Below, piece by piece: positions 7,118 through 15,527 of a DNA stretch of 27,264 bases. The stretch comes from Nitrospinota bacterium (GTDB lineage: Bacteria; Nitrospinota; Nitrospinia; JACRGO01). The position numbers and the translations under genes are program-made. Each line of letters begins with the position of its first letter. Position 1 is the first letter of the stretch. Under the pieces are notes generated by a model. It was given only the letters and a program-made list of their open reading frames with translations, did not search any database and was not told the origin of the DNA. Where the stretch lies: assembly GCA_016212295.1 (NCBI GenBank), contig JACRGO010000039.1, forward strand, positions 1 through 27,264. Reading direction: 5' to 3'.

Positions 7118-9559
7118 ATGCAAATTAATCCTGTTTCTCAAAATATATTAAACATCAGCGGGAATTCCGGGAAAAGTTCCGATACCGGGGACGAACCCTT
7201 GAGGCCGATGAGAACATACAAAGGCCACGGGATGTTGGAGCAATACCCGGCCAACCTGACCGTCGCTTTCGTCAGCGCCCACGAAAGCAGACACGCCAAC
7301 AAAAACAGGTCGGAGGCCGGAAAAGAAGGAGAAATCCCCAATCAAAATATTTCCTACAAGGTCCAAATAAGCCCTGATGGACAATTGATGGCCACTGGAG
7401 GCGTTACCGAGTCCAGGAATGACGGCCAAGCAAAAAACAGTGAAAAATCCTTGGAAAACTCCAACCCTTCCGACGACGCCGAAGCGCGGACCGCATTATC
7501 TTCAGGGTCCTATGAAAAAATAATGAAAGAATTCCACCTGGCAAGGAAGAAAGAATCGCTGGAAAGGAATCTGCGGGAAAACAGCAATGCCTCTCTGCAA
7601 GGAAATAGCTTGAATAAACCCCTGGTTTCAGAAGAGGCAAATAATGCCTCATCTGATTTTACGGGAAAAAAATCAAACGGCTTGAGCGAAAAAATTGATA
7701 AAATAAACATCCGGAGGGAAATTTTACAACTGGAAGAAGAAAAAAAAGATATTTCCAGGCCGGACCAATTAAAGAAGGACGTGGAAAGCCAGGCCGCTGA
7801 TCAACAAGGGGATATAAACACTAATATACAAGCGCCTCCCACGGCCCTTCCGGAAGAGGAGCACACGGACCTATCAAACGTGGCCCCTTCTTCCTACCAC
7901 GCGGTGAAGAGGGATATACCCAACGCGGTCTTGATCAACGGATTCGGCTCGGCCTTCGAGCTCAACAGGGTCCTTAACTCGTCGGAAAGGTTCGACCCGC
8001 AATGGCCAACCCCCAAGAGCGCCGGCCTGGAGGTAAAATCCCTGCAGCAGCAGTTCGAGGCCTTGAACACCATCGGCAATCGTTTAAATAACCTGAAAAT
8101 CGTTTCCAATGAACTAGGGTCGGTTGCTTCCTTCAATACGCGGCCGGCGGTTTCCTCCTTCCCTGAGGCGGTAAACGCCCAAACCAGCGCTGGGAGTCCG
8201 GTGGGAAGCTATCGAATATCCGTTTCCAACCTTGCCCTGCCACACAAGATTGTTTCCAACCAGCATTCCGACCCCTTTGCCTCGCTTGGCCTTTCCGGCT
8301 CCTTCAAAATCAATGGATACCAGGTGGATGTGGCGAGTTCCGATTCGCTTAATTCCCTGAAGGACAAAATAAATTACGGGGAGGACGTGAACAAGAACGG
8401 GCAATTGGATTATGCCGAGGATTTGAATGGAAACGGGGGGTTGGATGTTTACCAGATAAAACCCAGCGTGGGCTCAAACCATATCAATATATATGAAGAT
8501 GTTGATTTTAGCGGGACCCTGAACGGGACCGAGGATGTTAATGGCAATCGCGCGCTGGATGGGGGCTCGGCTAGCTTAGGGGTAAAGGCGGACATTAAAT
8601 TCAGCCGGTTGATGGTGGAGACCGCTAAAACCGGCAATAACATTATTTCCGCGGACGATACGGACGGAATACTTCTGAGCCTGGGATTTTATTTTGAAAA
8701 TAACAAAGGCGTTATAAGGGAGGCGGCCCAGTTCAACTCCACCTACAGCGAGCAATACAATAGCTCCCCCACGCCGGCCCGGTTTTCCATAAACGGCGCA
8801 AACATGGAAAGGCCCTCCAATGAAGTAAGCGATGTTTTGCCGGACACCAACTTGCAATTGAAACAGGCCACCACTGATCCGGTCACTTTGAACGTTAATA
8901 ACGCGATTGATTCGACCAAGGGAAAGATCGAGCAATTCGCGGAAGAGTACAATTCCTCGGTCTCCACCATCAACAAATTTCTGGAGTTTGAAAGGACCTT
9001 GCAAGGCAACGCCATAGTCCAGAACCTTCGCGCGCAGTTGGTGGACCATGTGAATAAGCCTGTGGAATCCTTGCCCCGGACAATGAATTCATTGCAATCA
9101 GCCGGCCTGGAAATGCAAAACACGGAGAAACACGCCATCTCCTCGTTCGCCGCGGCAATGGCCTCGGACGCGGTTATGAGCAACAGCAAGGCCGTCAGCA
9201 GCTATAGGGCACAGGGAGAATCCACCATTTTTTCTGATTTGAGGGAGGTGGGAATCAAGACACAGCAGGACGACACCTTGAAGGTCAGCAGCAAAAAACT
9301 TTCCGCGGCCCTACAGGATTCGCCGATTGACGTGGCAATGGTCCATGCATCGCGTGGAAAGGGCGTTTCCGACAGGCTGGATAGCTTCCTCGGGGAAGCC
9401 TTGGGCAAAGAAGGCTCGCTGGACATGGAAAAGCAACGCATCCGGGCTTATGTCACCGGCTTTTCAAGCACCAATGAAACATATATTAATGTATCAAGGG
9501 AAAAACGCATTGCCTCAACGGCAGCCGCCACGGCAAGCGCTTTAAGCCTTAGAGTGTAA
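7118..9559 (+). CDS. fliD: Flagellar hook-associated protein 2 (FliD, filament cap) with HExxH N-terminal extension and EF-hand-type insert
   Basis: This is an 813-residue FliD-type filament cap, about 1.7 times the E. coli length. FliD homology starts near residue 272 (INGFGSAFELNRVL). It continues through the N-terminal coiled coil, the GSYRISVSNLA segment (364 on) and the usual SLNSLKDKIN piece. FliD_C spans roughly 530-800 with IDSTKGKIEQFAEEYN. Two features are unusual. Residues 1-270 resemble the SprA-related putative metalloprotease family, with HESRH (55-59, an HExxH motif) followed by SYKVQISPDGQLMATGG. Also, two pairs of adjoining 12-residue calcium-loop motifs (423-446 and 461-484; for example DVNKNGQLDYAE) interrupt the domain. 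The start has no clear Shine-Dalgarno sequence and probably uses coupling to the preceding gene. It is likely exported through the flagellar type III system and acts at the filament tip. Confidence 0.85.
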   Translation: MQINPVSQNILNISGNSGKSSDTGDEPLRPMRTYKGHGMLEQYPANLTVAFVSAHESRHANKNRSEAGKEGEIPNQNISYKVQISPDGQLMATGGVTESRNDGQAKNSEKSLENSNPSDDAEARTALSSGSYEKIMKEFHLARKKESLERNLRENSNASLQGNSLNKPLVSEEANNASSDFTGKKSNGLSEKIDKINIRREILQLEEEKKDISRPDQLKKDVESQAADQQGDINTNIQAPPTALPEEEHTDLSNVAPSSYHAVKRDIPNAVLINGFGSAFELNRVLNSSERFDPQWPTPKSAGLEVKSLQQQFEALNTIGNRLNNLKIVSNELGSVASFNTRPAVSSFPEAVNAQTSAGSPVGSYRISVSNLALPHKIVSNQHSDPFASLGLSGSFKINGYQVDVASSDSLNSLKDKINYGEDVNKNGQLDYAEDLNGNGGLDVYQIKPSVGSNHINIYEDVDFSGTLNGTEDVNGNRALDGGSASLGVKADIKFSRLMVETAKTGNNIISADDTDGILLSLGFYFENNKGVIREAAQFNSTYSEQYNSSPTPARFSINGANMERPSNEVSDVLPDTNLQLKQATTDPVTLNVNNAIDSTKGKIEQFAEEYNSSVSTINKFLEFERTLQGNAIVQNLRAQLVDHVNKPVESLPRTMNSLQSAGLEMQNTEKHAISSFAAAMASDAVMSNSKAVSSYRAQGESTIFSDLREVGIKTQQDDTLKVSSKKLSAALQDSPIDVAMVHASRGKGVSDRLDSFLGEALGKEGSLDMEKQRIRAYVTGFSSTNETYINVSREKRIASTAAATASALSLRV

Positions 9560-9662
9560 ATTCCGCCGTGGCGTGATTTTTATTAATGAAATTGCAAAAG
9601 GGCGGTGTTATATTAGCTATAAGAGGGGAAATCAATATTTAACTATATAATTGGAACAAAAA

Positions 9663-10100
9663 ATGCCTGCACGGGAAATGGAACAGTATTTAAATGAAAA
9701 GCTGGGGTGTTTTTTAAAAATACTGGCGATTGTCCAGGAACAGCAGAATTTCATACAGGATAAGAATTTAGACAGATTCAAGATTTATATCGTGGAGACA
9801 TCAAAGCTTATTGAAAAAATCAAGGAATTGGATAATAGGCATAAGGACGCCCTGGAGGAGTGGAACTCCGGAAAACTCGAAATATCCAAAAAGGCTTCCG
9901 CCATAGTGGATGGGTTAGTGGCGCGGATCAGGGAAACCATTGAAAAAATATCGAAAATTCAGCCGGAACAGATAAAACACTTCCTGGAAGAGAAGAGGCT
10001 TTTGGAAGAGGAAGTGGTGAAAATCCGCCAGGATCGGAAGTTGTTTGCCGGTTATAAAGACGCAAAAAAATCCACGGGACTTTTGGATATAAAAAAATAA
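9663..10100 (+). CDS. FlgN-like flagellar export chaperone
   Basis: This is a 145-residue, highly charged and almost entirely helical protein with long coiled-coil potential. Length, composition and the early segment with QEQQNFIQDKNLDRF followed by a Leu/Ile-rich helix match the FlgN type of chaperone, which holds hook-associated proteins (FlgK, FlgL) in the cytoplasm before export. The assignment leans on shape and on the neighbouring FliD gene. FliT-like or other coiled-coil export proteins are alternatives. I chose ATG 9663 (GGAA 6 nt upstream). An in-frame TTG at 9651 would add four residues and has no ribosome site. It probably belongs to the same operon as the preceding gene, after a gap of about 100 nt. 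Confidence 0.65.
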   Translation: MPAREMEQYLNEKLGCFLKILAIVQEQQNFIQDKNLDRFKIYIVETSKLIEKIKELDNRHKDALEEWNSGKLEISKKASAIVDGLVARIRETIEKISKIQPEQIKHFLEEKRLLEEEVVKIRQDRKLFAGYKDAKKSTGLLDIKK

Positions 10101-10116
10101 TTAAGACGGTGAAAAG

Positions 10117-10638
10117 ATGGACATCACAGCGGTTGCGTTAAATGACGTCATAAGCGTTTACAATCGCCAGGAAAAATTGGCCCAGGCCAGAAAAAGCGCC
10201 GAGGGCAGGCTGATCAAGACGGCGGTCGCGGAACGGATAACCTTGTCCAAGGATGCCATGTCCTTATTCAGCGTCGAGCTTTCTAAGGGAACCCGCCCGG
10301 CGCCGGAGACGGTCCAAAACCTGCCCGGTGGGAGGGAATTTTATTCCGCGGCCAGGGAATATTCGAGAAATAAGCCTATTGATGATCAGCCCACCGGGCC
10401 GGCGCGGGAGACCGAGGCCGCCTCCCCGGTTTTCAGGACTCAGCCGGAAAGCGGTAGACCGGAAAGCCTCCCCACTGAAATGCGCCAAACTCCGGCTTCC
10501 TCAGCCCAATTTTCCGCTCAGTATCCACAATATTCCTTCCCTGTTCCAAGGGAGCTCCAGGCATATATCTCTAATATTCCCAAGGAAAAACGGGTCCCGC
10601 CCTGCGTCGAGGATAACCGGAGGGCGGCGGGCCAGTAG
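10117..10638 (+). CDS. Hypothetical flagellar-cluster protein, possibly FlgM-like
   Basis: This is a 173-residue soluble protein. Its first 55 residues contain INDVYNRQ-like text (ALNDVISVYNRQEK) and a following ERITLSKDA motif. These resemble the pattern seen in FlgM-type anti-sigma-28 proteins and related small flagellar proteins, where an N-terminal VYNKQ-type segment precedes ISPEA. The rest is Pro-, Glu- and Gln-rich and probably disordered, making it about twice the usual FlgM length. The gene follows the FlgN-like gene by 16 nt with GGTGA before the ATG; flgM and flgN are adjacent in many bacteria. If it is FlgM, it would antagonise the sigma factor proposed for the promoter at 6739. 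This is a tentative reading. Confidence 0.6.
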   Translation: MDITAVALNDVISVYNRQEKLAQARKSAEGRLIKTAVAERITLSKDAMSLFSVELSKGTRPAPETVQNLPGGREFYSAAREYSRNKPIDDQPTGPARETEAASPVFRTQPESGRPESLPTEMRQTPASSAQFSAQYPQYSFPVPRELQAYISNIPKEKRVPPCVEDNRRAAGQ

Positions 10639-10708
10639 ATCCTTGCGCTTACATTTCACGATACACTTCGAATATGCCCCCTGAATGGCAAAACAAATGC
10701 GCAACACT

Positions 10709-10792
10709 AATTACACGAATCAACAAATAAAGCAAATAGAAAATTTTTTGAATTAATTCGTATTATTCGTCTATTCGTGACATTCGTGTTCT
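10709..10792. repeat. Dispersed-type AT-rich inverted repeat (ATTCGTG motifs)
   Basis: The short intergenic stretch after the flagellar cluster carries ACACGAATCAACAAA on one side and repeated ATTCGT motifs on the other (ATTCGTATTATTCGTCTATTCGTG), forming an imperfect inverted repeat. It lies between two convergent genes. No gene is seen here. Confidence 0.45.
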
Positions 10793-10825
10793 TGATTTTG
10801 GTTGCGGCCATGCAGCGCTATGTTA

Positions 10826-11581
10826 CTACGACTTCCCTCCATCAACGGCCAAACAGGTCCCGGTAATGAACTCCGAGAGGTCCGACGCAAAAAAAACCAC
10901 GGCCTTGCCGATGTCCTCCGGCGTGGCTAATTTGCCCAGCGGGGTTTCCTGGATGATCTTTTCGCGCACCCATTCCGGGGCGTGAGGAGTGTTTTCGCCC
11001 ATTGTGAATCCCGGGGCGACGGAATTCACGCGGACCCCTAAAGGCCCCGCCTCCAGCGCAAGATTTTTGGAAAAACCCGCCAGGGCCGAGAGGGCCGAGG
11101 CCAGGGCCGTGTATCCTTTAACCGGATCATTCAGTTGCGCGCTAAGGACCTGGATGATGGAGCCCTTCGCCCCCTTGTCCATGCGCCTGATGAATTGGGA
11201 GCAGGCCAGCCAGCTTCCCTTAAGCGTTACGTCTATCTGGCGCTGAAAATCATCCCACGTCGTCTCCAGGAAGGGCCTTCTCACGATTTCCGCATGGGCG
11301 TTATTAACGAGTATTTGCAAGGGACCCATGGCCGCCGCGACAGAGGAAAAAAGGTTTTCCACCTCTTCCGCTCTGGAGAGGTCCGCCTGGAACGAGGCGG
11401 CCCTTCCACCGGCGTCTTTAATTGCATCGCGGAGGCCCTCCGCCGTGGCCTTGTTTTTGTAATAGTGCAAGGCCACGGCGCAGCCTTCCCTGGAAAGGGC
11501 GGTGGCGATGGCCGCGCCCCTCTCGCCGGAAGCGGCTGTCACCAGGGCGGCCTTGCCTTTTAAAAGCTTGGAAAATTTCAT
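10826..11581 (-). CDS. Short-chain dehydrogenase/reductase family protein lacking the catalytic lysine
   Basis: This 251-residue Rossmann-fold SDR resembles FabG or pteridine-reductase-type enzymes. It has a nucleotide-binding loop (VTAASGERGAAIA), NNAHAEI in place of NNAG, a serine in QVLSAQ, PLGVRVNSVAPGF, and the C-terminal GTCLAVDGG. The active-site YxxxK reads YTALA: the tyrosine is kept but the lysine is alanine (DNA TAC ACG GCC CTG GCC). Dehydrogenase activity by the usual mechanism is therefore doubtful, and it may be a binding or regulatory pseudoenzyme. I prefer ATG 11581; an in-frame TTG at 11599 would add six residues. It lies downstream of recC on the same strand, separated by an inverted-repeat element. 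Substrate cannot be inferred. Confidence 0.85.
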   Translation of the reverse strand: MKFSKLLKGKAALVTAASGERGAAIATALSREGCAVALHYYKNKATAEGLRDAIKDAGGRAASFQADLSRAEEVENLFSSVAAAMGPLQILVNNAHAEIVRRPFLETTWDDFQRQIDVTLKGSWLACSQFIRRMDKGAKGSIIQVLSAQLNDPVKGYTALASALSALAGFSKNLALEAGPLGVRVNSVAPGFTMGENTPHAPEWVREKIIQETPLGKLATPEDIGKAVVFFASDLSEFITGTCLAVDGGKS

Positions 11582-11611
11582 TTTTTTTACATTCTTCAAT
11601 GTTCAAGGTTC

Positions 11612-11756
11612 GTAACTACTCAGGTGTTTAAGCTGAAGGCTGAAGTAAATAAACTAATAGCGCTAACTCGCCGGCTATAACTCAAAGACCCTAGGTTTTG
11701 TTTTATAACGCATTATTTTTTCCTATAGCCTTCGGCCTAAACACCTGAGTAGTTAC
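11612..11756. repeat. MITE-like inverted-repeat element D between recC and the SDR gene
   Basis: This 145-bp element has 30-bp terminal inverted arms (11612-11641 and 11727-11756) that match at 28 of 30 positions. The outer 19 nt, GTAACTACTCAGGTGTTTA, are perfect. It has no coding capacity. Its right end contains the TAA stop codon of recC (11753-11755). The terminal GTAACTAYTCAG sequence is shared with the outer ends of the element at 27015-27264. Confidence 0.85.
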
Positions 11757-14700
11757 ATCTTTTCTTCTTCCTCATGCTCAAGCAGCGGCCCGAAAATTTC
11801 CAACGCAAGCCTCCTGAATTCCTGGCCCAATGGATTCGTCCGCCTGAAACAGAGATCCAAATAAGGATCACAGCTTTCAGGTGACGCCTGGAATTCGCCG
11901 CCGAACCACTCCGCTTCCGCTTTTTCCAGGGCCTTCTCCTCGGACCAGCCTTTCCTTAAAATCGACTCGGCGTACGCAAAGGAGGATTTAGGAAAAAATG
12001 GCGCCGGCCCGCACAGCCCCTCCCAATAAACATGAAGCAGCTTTTCCAGAATTCCCTTGGGGTCTTCCACTGGAATGAATTTCAGGACCGAGTCCTCTCC
12101 AACAAAAACGCTCTTCTCCGGGCAGCCCTCCGGGGCCGCCAGATTTAACGCCAGGTGGCGGACCCAGGCAGTCAGGCGGTCGCGCGGCTTCGTCTTAGTG
12201 AAGCGATAGGACAGCAGCCCCTCGGTGGAAAGGTTGTCCAGCCTCCCCGTTATACGGAAGCCGGTGATCTCGTGATCCAGTAAGAGCGGTCCAAGGGGAC
12301 TGCCCTGGAATTGTAGTACGGCGGGAATGAATTCCTCAAGTTGTTCCCCCACCCTTTCCAATTCAAGGTCTCCAACTATTCCATGGGGCAGCGCGCCGGA
12401 CGCCTTGGCCAGGGGAAACAGGTCCCTGATCTCCCTGCCCGCAAGCCCCTTTGAGGCCAGCTCCGCCGTGACATGATACTTGTCCAGGCCGTTCAGGGAA
12501 AACGGCTCCTTCTCCCGGATATCGGAGGTTTCGTTTTCCAGCATGATTCCAAGCCGCTTTGTTAAAAGAAATTTGACGGGATTTTTAAAAAACTTTTCCA
12601 ACTGGCGTATGTCCACAGTCTTCCATGCTTCGGAAGGAGATGAAAGCCCATGCGAAATAAACGGGGCGTCCTTCTCGTGCTTTTTTCCCAGACAAAGGCA
12701 CGCCTGGAAGTTTTCCCTGGAATAGCTGAAAAGGGGGCCCGCTCCCTTGAAATATCCGGGATGAAATGCCTGCAATTTATGCATGGTCAACACATGCTCC
12801 CTGATGGACGCCTTGGAGGACAGCTCGAATTCCCGGTCCAGGTAATCCAGCAATTCGCCCACCAGGATGGAGGGCGGGGACTCGCTGTTGTCCTGGATGT
12901 TTTGTCCGGCATAGCTGATATGCAGACGGCTCCTGGCCGAAAGCAGGGCCTCAAGGAATATGTACCTGTCCTCCTTGCCCAGGGAGCGGTCGCCCCGTCG
13001 CGGATTCTTGGCCATGAGATCGAACCCGTGCGGCCTGGCCATCCTGGGAAAGGCGTTGTTGTCCATCCCTAGCAGGCAAATGGCCTTGAAGGGGATGCTC
13101 CTCATAGGGAGCATGGCCGCGAAGGTCACCTTGCCGGTGATGAATCCCGCGCCGGAGATATCCTTCCCGAACCGGCCATGAAACCATGCCTTGATGACCG
13201 GGAGTTCAACCGTCTCGTCAAAGCCGGAAATTTTTTGCTGGTCCTTTAATTCGCTCAGGGCCTTTGTAATGGAACTCAGGTCCCTTTCGCTGTCCTCTTC
13301 CTCCGCGAAAAAATCCTTTAAAAGATCCGCCAGGAACTCCGCCCACTTCTCCAGGGTCCGGCTCTCCTTTAGCCGTCCGGCGTAATGAATGAGTTTCTCC
13401 AGAAACTCCGCCAGATTTCCAAGCAGGGCAGCGTCGTCCCCTTCTATTTCGTCGAACGGCAGAATCCCCATGAAGGTCCTGTCGCCCTGTCCCTCCATGG
13501 CGTATCCAAGGAAAAGCCTGTCCAGTCCGGCCTTCCAGGTGTTTTCCCGGAACCCGGAGGTCCCCATCCCCTTCCTGTGGTCCCCGTCGATTCCCCATCT
13601 GATGCGCGTCTTCCCCACCCATCTCTTCACGGTTTCCATGCCCTTGGCGGTTATCCCGAATCTCCGCCGGAGAAAGGGATTTTCGAGCAGGGCCAGGATC
13701 TCTATAGCCCCGAACCGGCTCGTGGCCAGTTCCAGTATATCTGGCAAGGCGTCCACGATCCTGCTCTCCTTTCTTAAACTCCGGTCCGAGATGCTGAAGG
13801 GGATGGACGGCCCCTCGCCGTGCGACTCGAAGACCGCGTGGACAAAGGGCGCGTAAGCCTCGATATCGGGCGTCATCACCAGGATGTCCGCCGGGGTCAA
13901 CATGGCGTCTTCCTCCAGCATGGAGAGGATATGGTCGTGCAGGACCTCCGCTTCCCTCAATGGACTGTGACAGGAATGGATTTGGATGGAGCGGTCGTCC
14001 GCCTGCGCCGCGCGTTTTTCCGTCCCGCTTTCCCTCTCAGGGCGGAGGTTTAATATGTCGGACTGGACGAGTGAGAGCACGCTGTTTCCCTCAAGGCCCG
14101 CGCCGGAGTGGTAAAGCTCGAACTCCTCGGTGTCCAGTTCCTGGAGCATTGCAAGGAAGTCCCTGCCGTATCCTCCAAGAGAGGCAAGAAGAGAGTTTCC
14201 CTGTTCCAGATAAAGGTCCTGGGGCGGCAGGGCCTTGTCCGGGGCCTTCCCCTTTATTCTCTTCATCTCGCGATTTGAAACGATGTCGAACCAGAATTCC
14301 CTGCACGGGTTAAGGATGAAAAAATATACCTCCAGCCTGCGGGAAAGGGCGTCGAATAACTTCAGATGATAAGGGGGAAGGGAAGAGAGGCCGAATATCG
14401 ATATCCGCCCGGGAAGGTTTTCCAGGTCCGCGTCCGGGCCGCTTAGTTTACGGAGACACTCCTCCCAAAGGGCCGCCCGGTGCGACCTTTCCTTTCCACG
14501 CGCAAGCTCGCGCCAAAGCCGGGCCTGCCACTGGCGGTCCTTCCCCTGGTCCCACTCCAGGATCATGTCCGGCCGGAAGATGGAATACTGGTCAAAGGTA
14601 TCGGCTATGAGGGAGGAGAGCTGGAAGCGTTTTAGGCCGTCGCCTTCTCCCAGGTAATCGGACAGAATTTTAAACCCTTCCCCGCCAAGGCACGAGGGGA

Positions 14701-14998
14701 GGAGCTTCATTATTTGCCACCGCATGGCGGCAGGATCAAAGGCCGCGGCGTCCCTGGCGTTCCCCAGGGTCCTTTTAAATATCTCTTCAACGGTTTTTTG
14801 AGGAAACGAGAAGTCCGCATTCGCGCATACGCCCAGGAGCCGCGCCAGTTCAAGGCGTATCCAGCGTTCCATTCCCTTGCTCTGGACCACGATGGTTTCC
14901 TTTTCCAGAGGGGAGAGGGAGTGCCGTTGCGCGACCTTGGCCAGTTCCTCCACTAGGACTTCCATGCGGTTGCTGTAAAAGATTTTCAGTCCGGGCAT
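11753..14998 (-). CDS. recC: Exodeoxyribonuclease V gamma subunit (RecC)
   Basis: This 1081-residue protein has close to the usual RecC length (about 1120). RecC is the Chi-recognising scaffold of the RecBCD helicase-nuclease for double-strand-break repair. The N-terminus FYSNRMEVLVEELA and QSKGMERWIRLELA is characteristic of RecC. Further family segments include [84 protein letters not shown] and RFTKTKPRDRLTAWVRHLALN. The ATG at 14998 fits family alignment, although no Shine-Dalgarno sequence is visible. recB and recD are not adjacent: upstream is a 530-bp gap and an oppositely oriented pseudogene, and downstream is an SDR gene. The stop codon lies inside the end of an inverted-repeat element, so the last residues may be non-native. 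Confidence 0.95.
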   Translation of the reverse strand: MPGLKIFYSNRMEVLVEELAKVAQRHSLSPLEKETIVVQSKGMERWIRLELARLLGVCANADFSFPQKTVEEIFKRTLGNARDAAAFDPAAMRWQIMKLLPSCLGGEGFKILSDYLGEGDGLKRFQLSSLIADTFDQYSIFRPDMILEWDQGKDRQWQARLWRELARGKERSHRAALWEECLRKLSGPDADLENLPGRISIFGLSSLPPYHLKLFDALSRRLEVYFFILNPCREFWFDIVSNREMKRIKGKAPDKALPPQDLYLEQGNSLLASLGGYGRDFLAMLQELDTEEFELYHSGAGLEGNSVLSLVQSDILNLRPERESGTEKRAAQADDRSIQIHSCHSPLREAEVLHDHILSMLEEDAMLTPADILVMTPDIEAYAPFVHAVFESHGEGPSIPFSISDRSLRKESRIVDALPDILELATSRFGAIEILALLENPFLRRRFGITAKGMETVKRWVGKTRIRWGIDGDHRKGMGTSGFRENTWKAGLDRLFLGYAMEGQGDRTFMGILPFDEIEGDDAALLGNLAEFLEKLIHYAGRLKESRTLEKWAEFLADLLKDFFAEEEDSERDLSSITKALSELKDQQKISGFDETVELPVIKAWFHGRFGKDISGAGFITGKVTFAAMLPMRSIPFKAICLLGMDNNAFPRMARPHGFDLMAKNPRRGDRSLGKEDRYIFLEALLSARSRLHISYAGQNIQDNSESPPSILVGELLDYLDREFELSSKASIREHVLTMHKLQAFHPGYFKGAGPLFSYSRENFQACLCLGKKHEKDAPFISHGLSSPSEAWKTVDIRQLEKFFKNPVKFLLTKRLGIMLENETSDIREKEPFSLNGLDKYHVTAELASKGLAGREIRDLFPLAKASGALPHGIVGDLELERVGEQLEEFIPAVLQFQGSPLGPLLLDHEITGFRITGRLDNLSTEGLLSYRFTKTKPRDRLTAWVRHLALNLAAPEGCPEKSVFVGEDSVLKFIPVEDPKGILEKLLHVYWEGLCGPAPFFPKSSFAYAESILRKGWSEEKALEKAEAEWFGGEFQASPESCDPYLDLCFRRTNPLGQEFRRLALEIFGPLLEHEEEEKM

Positions 14999-15527
14999 AG
15001 TTATAAAATTAATTTTATCAGAGGATGTGGAATTCAGGAGCCAGAATATCTGAACATGGATTTACAGGATGGACAGGATACCGTCAAAGGAAATCCTGTC
15101 CATCCTGCCTATCCATGTTAAAACAGGAAGAATTTTTTCCATATTCTCCCCCCTGGCCCCTGATTTTTTTTGTCCACCCGCAGGGCGTTAAGTTTTTTTG
15201 AATTTCCAGTATTGTAGCATTTTTGGTTTTGGGCTCCATAGCGCGGCCAAGCGCGCTCCAGGAAGCGGTATCATATACAATCAAGCCCTGAAGGGGCGAA
15301 AGAAAATCGCCTAATTCAGGTTTTAAAGAATTCCTAATGAACGAGGGGAGTGGTTCGCTCTAAAATTTGACTTCCAATGATTTTTTTGCTACTTTTCATT
15401 AAATTTTTTTTGGGCGCTCATTTTCATTCCTATCAAGCTCAAGCAATTCCTAGTTCCTATAAAACCAAATAAAAATGTGGCAATAACCAGGCAAGCAAAT
15501 TCCCATCAAGCAATAGCCAAAAACCTC
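14999..15527. other. Gene-free stretch with a hairpin repeat
   Basis: The notable feature is an inverted repeat with 27-bp arms (15053-15079 and 15093-15119; 24 matches, 13-nt loop) built around CAGGATGGACAGGAT, able to form a strong hairpin just upstream of recC. The remaining sequence is AT-rich. A 66-codon minus-strand frame at 15084-15284 overlaps the hairpin and resembles no known protein. I see no other supportable gene. Confidence 0.7.

Noticed and set aside
12480-14313. Several plus-strand frames of 80-155 codons opposite recC
   Set aside because: Antisense to the strongly supported RecC reading frame; composition follows from recC codon bias.
15477-15497. GG-N10-GC pattern resembling a sigma-54 promoter before the SGNH pseudogene
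   Set aside because: The -12 region (AGGC) departs from TTGC and the gene is broken; probably chance.
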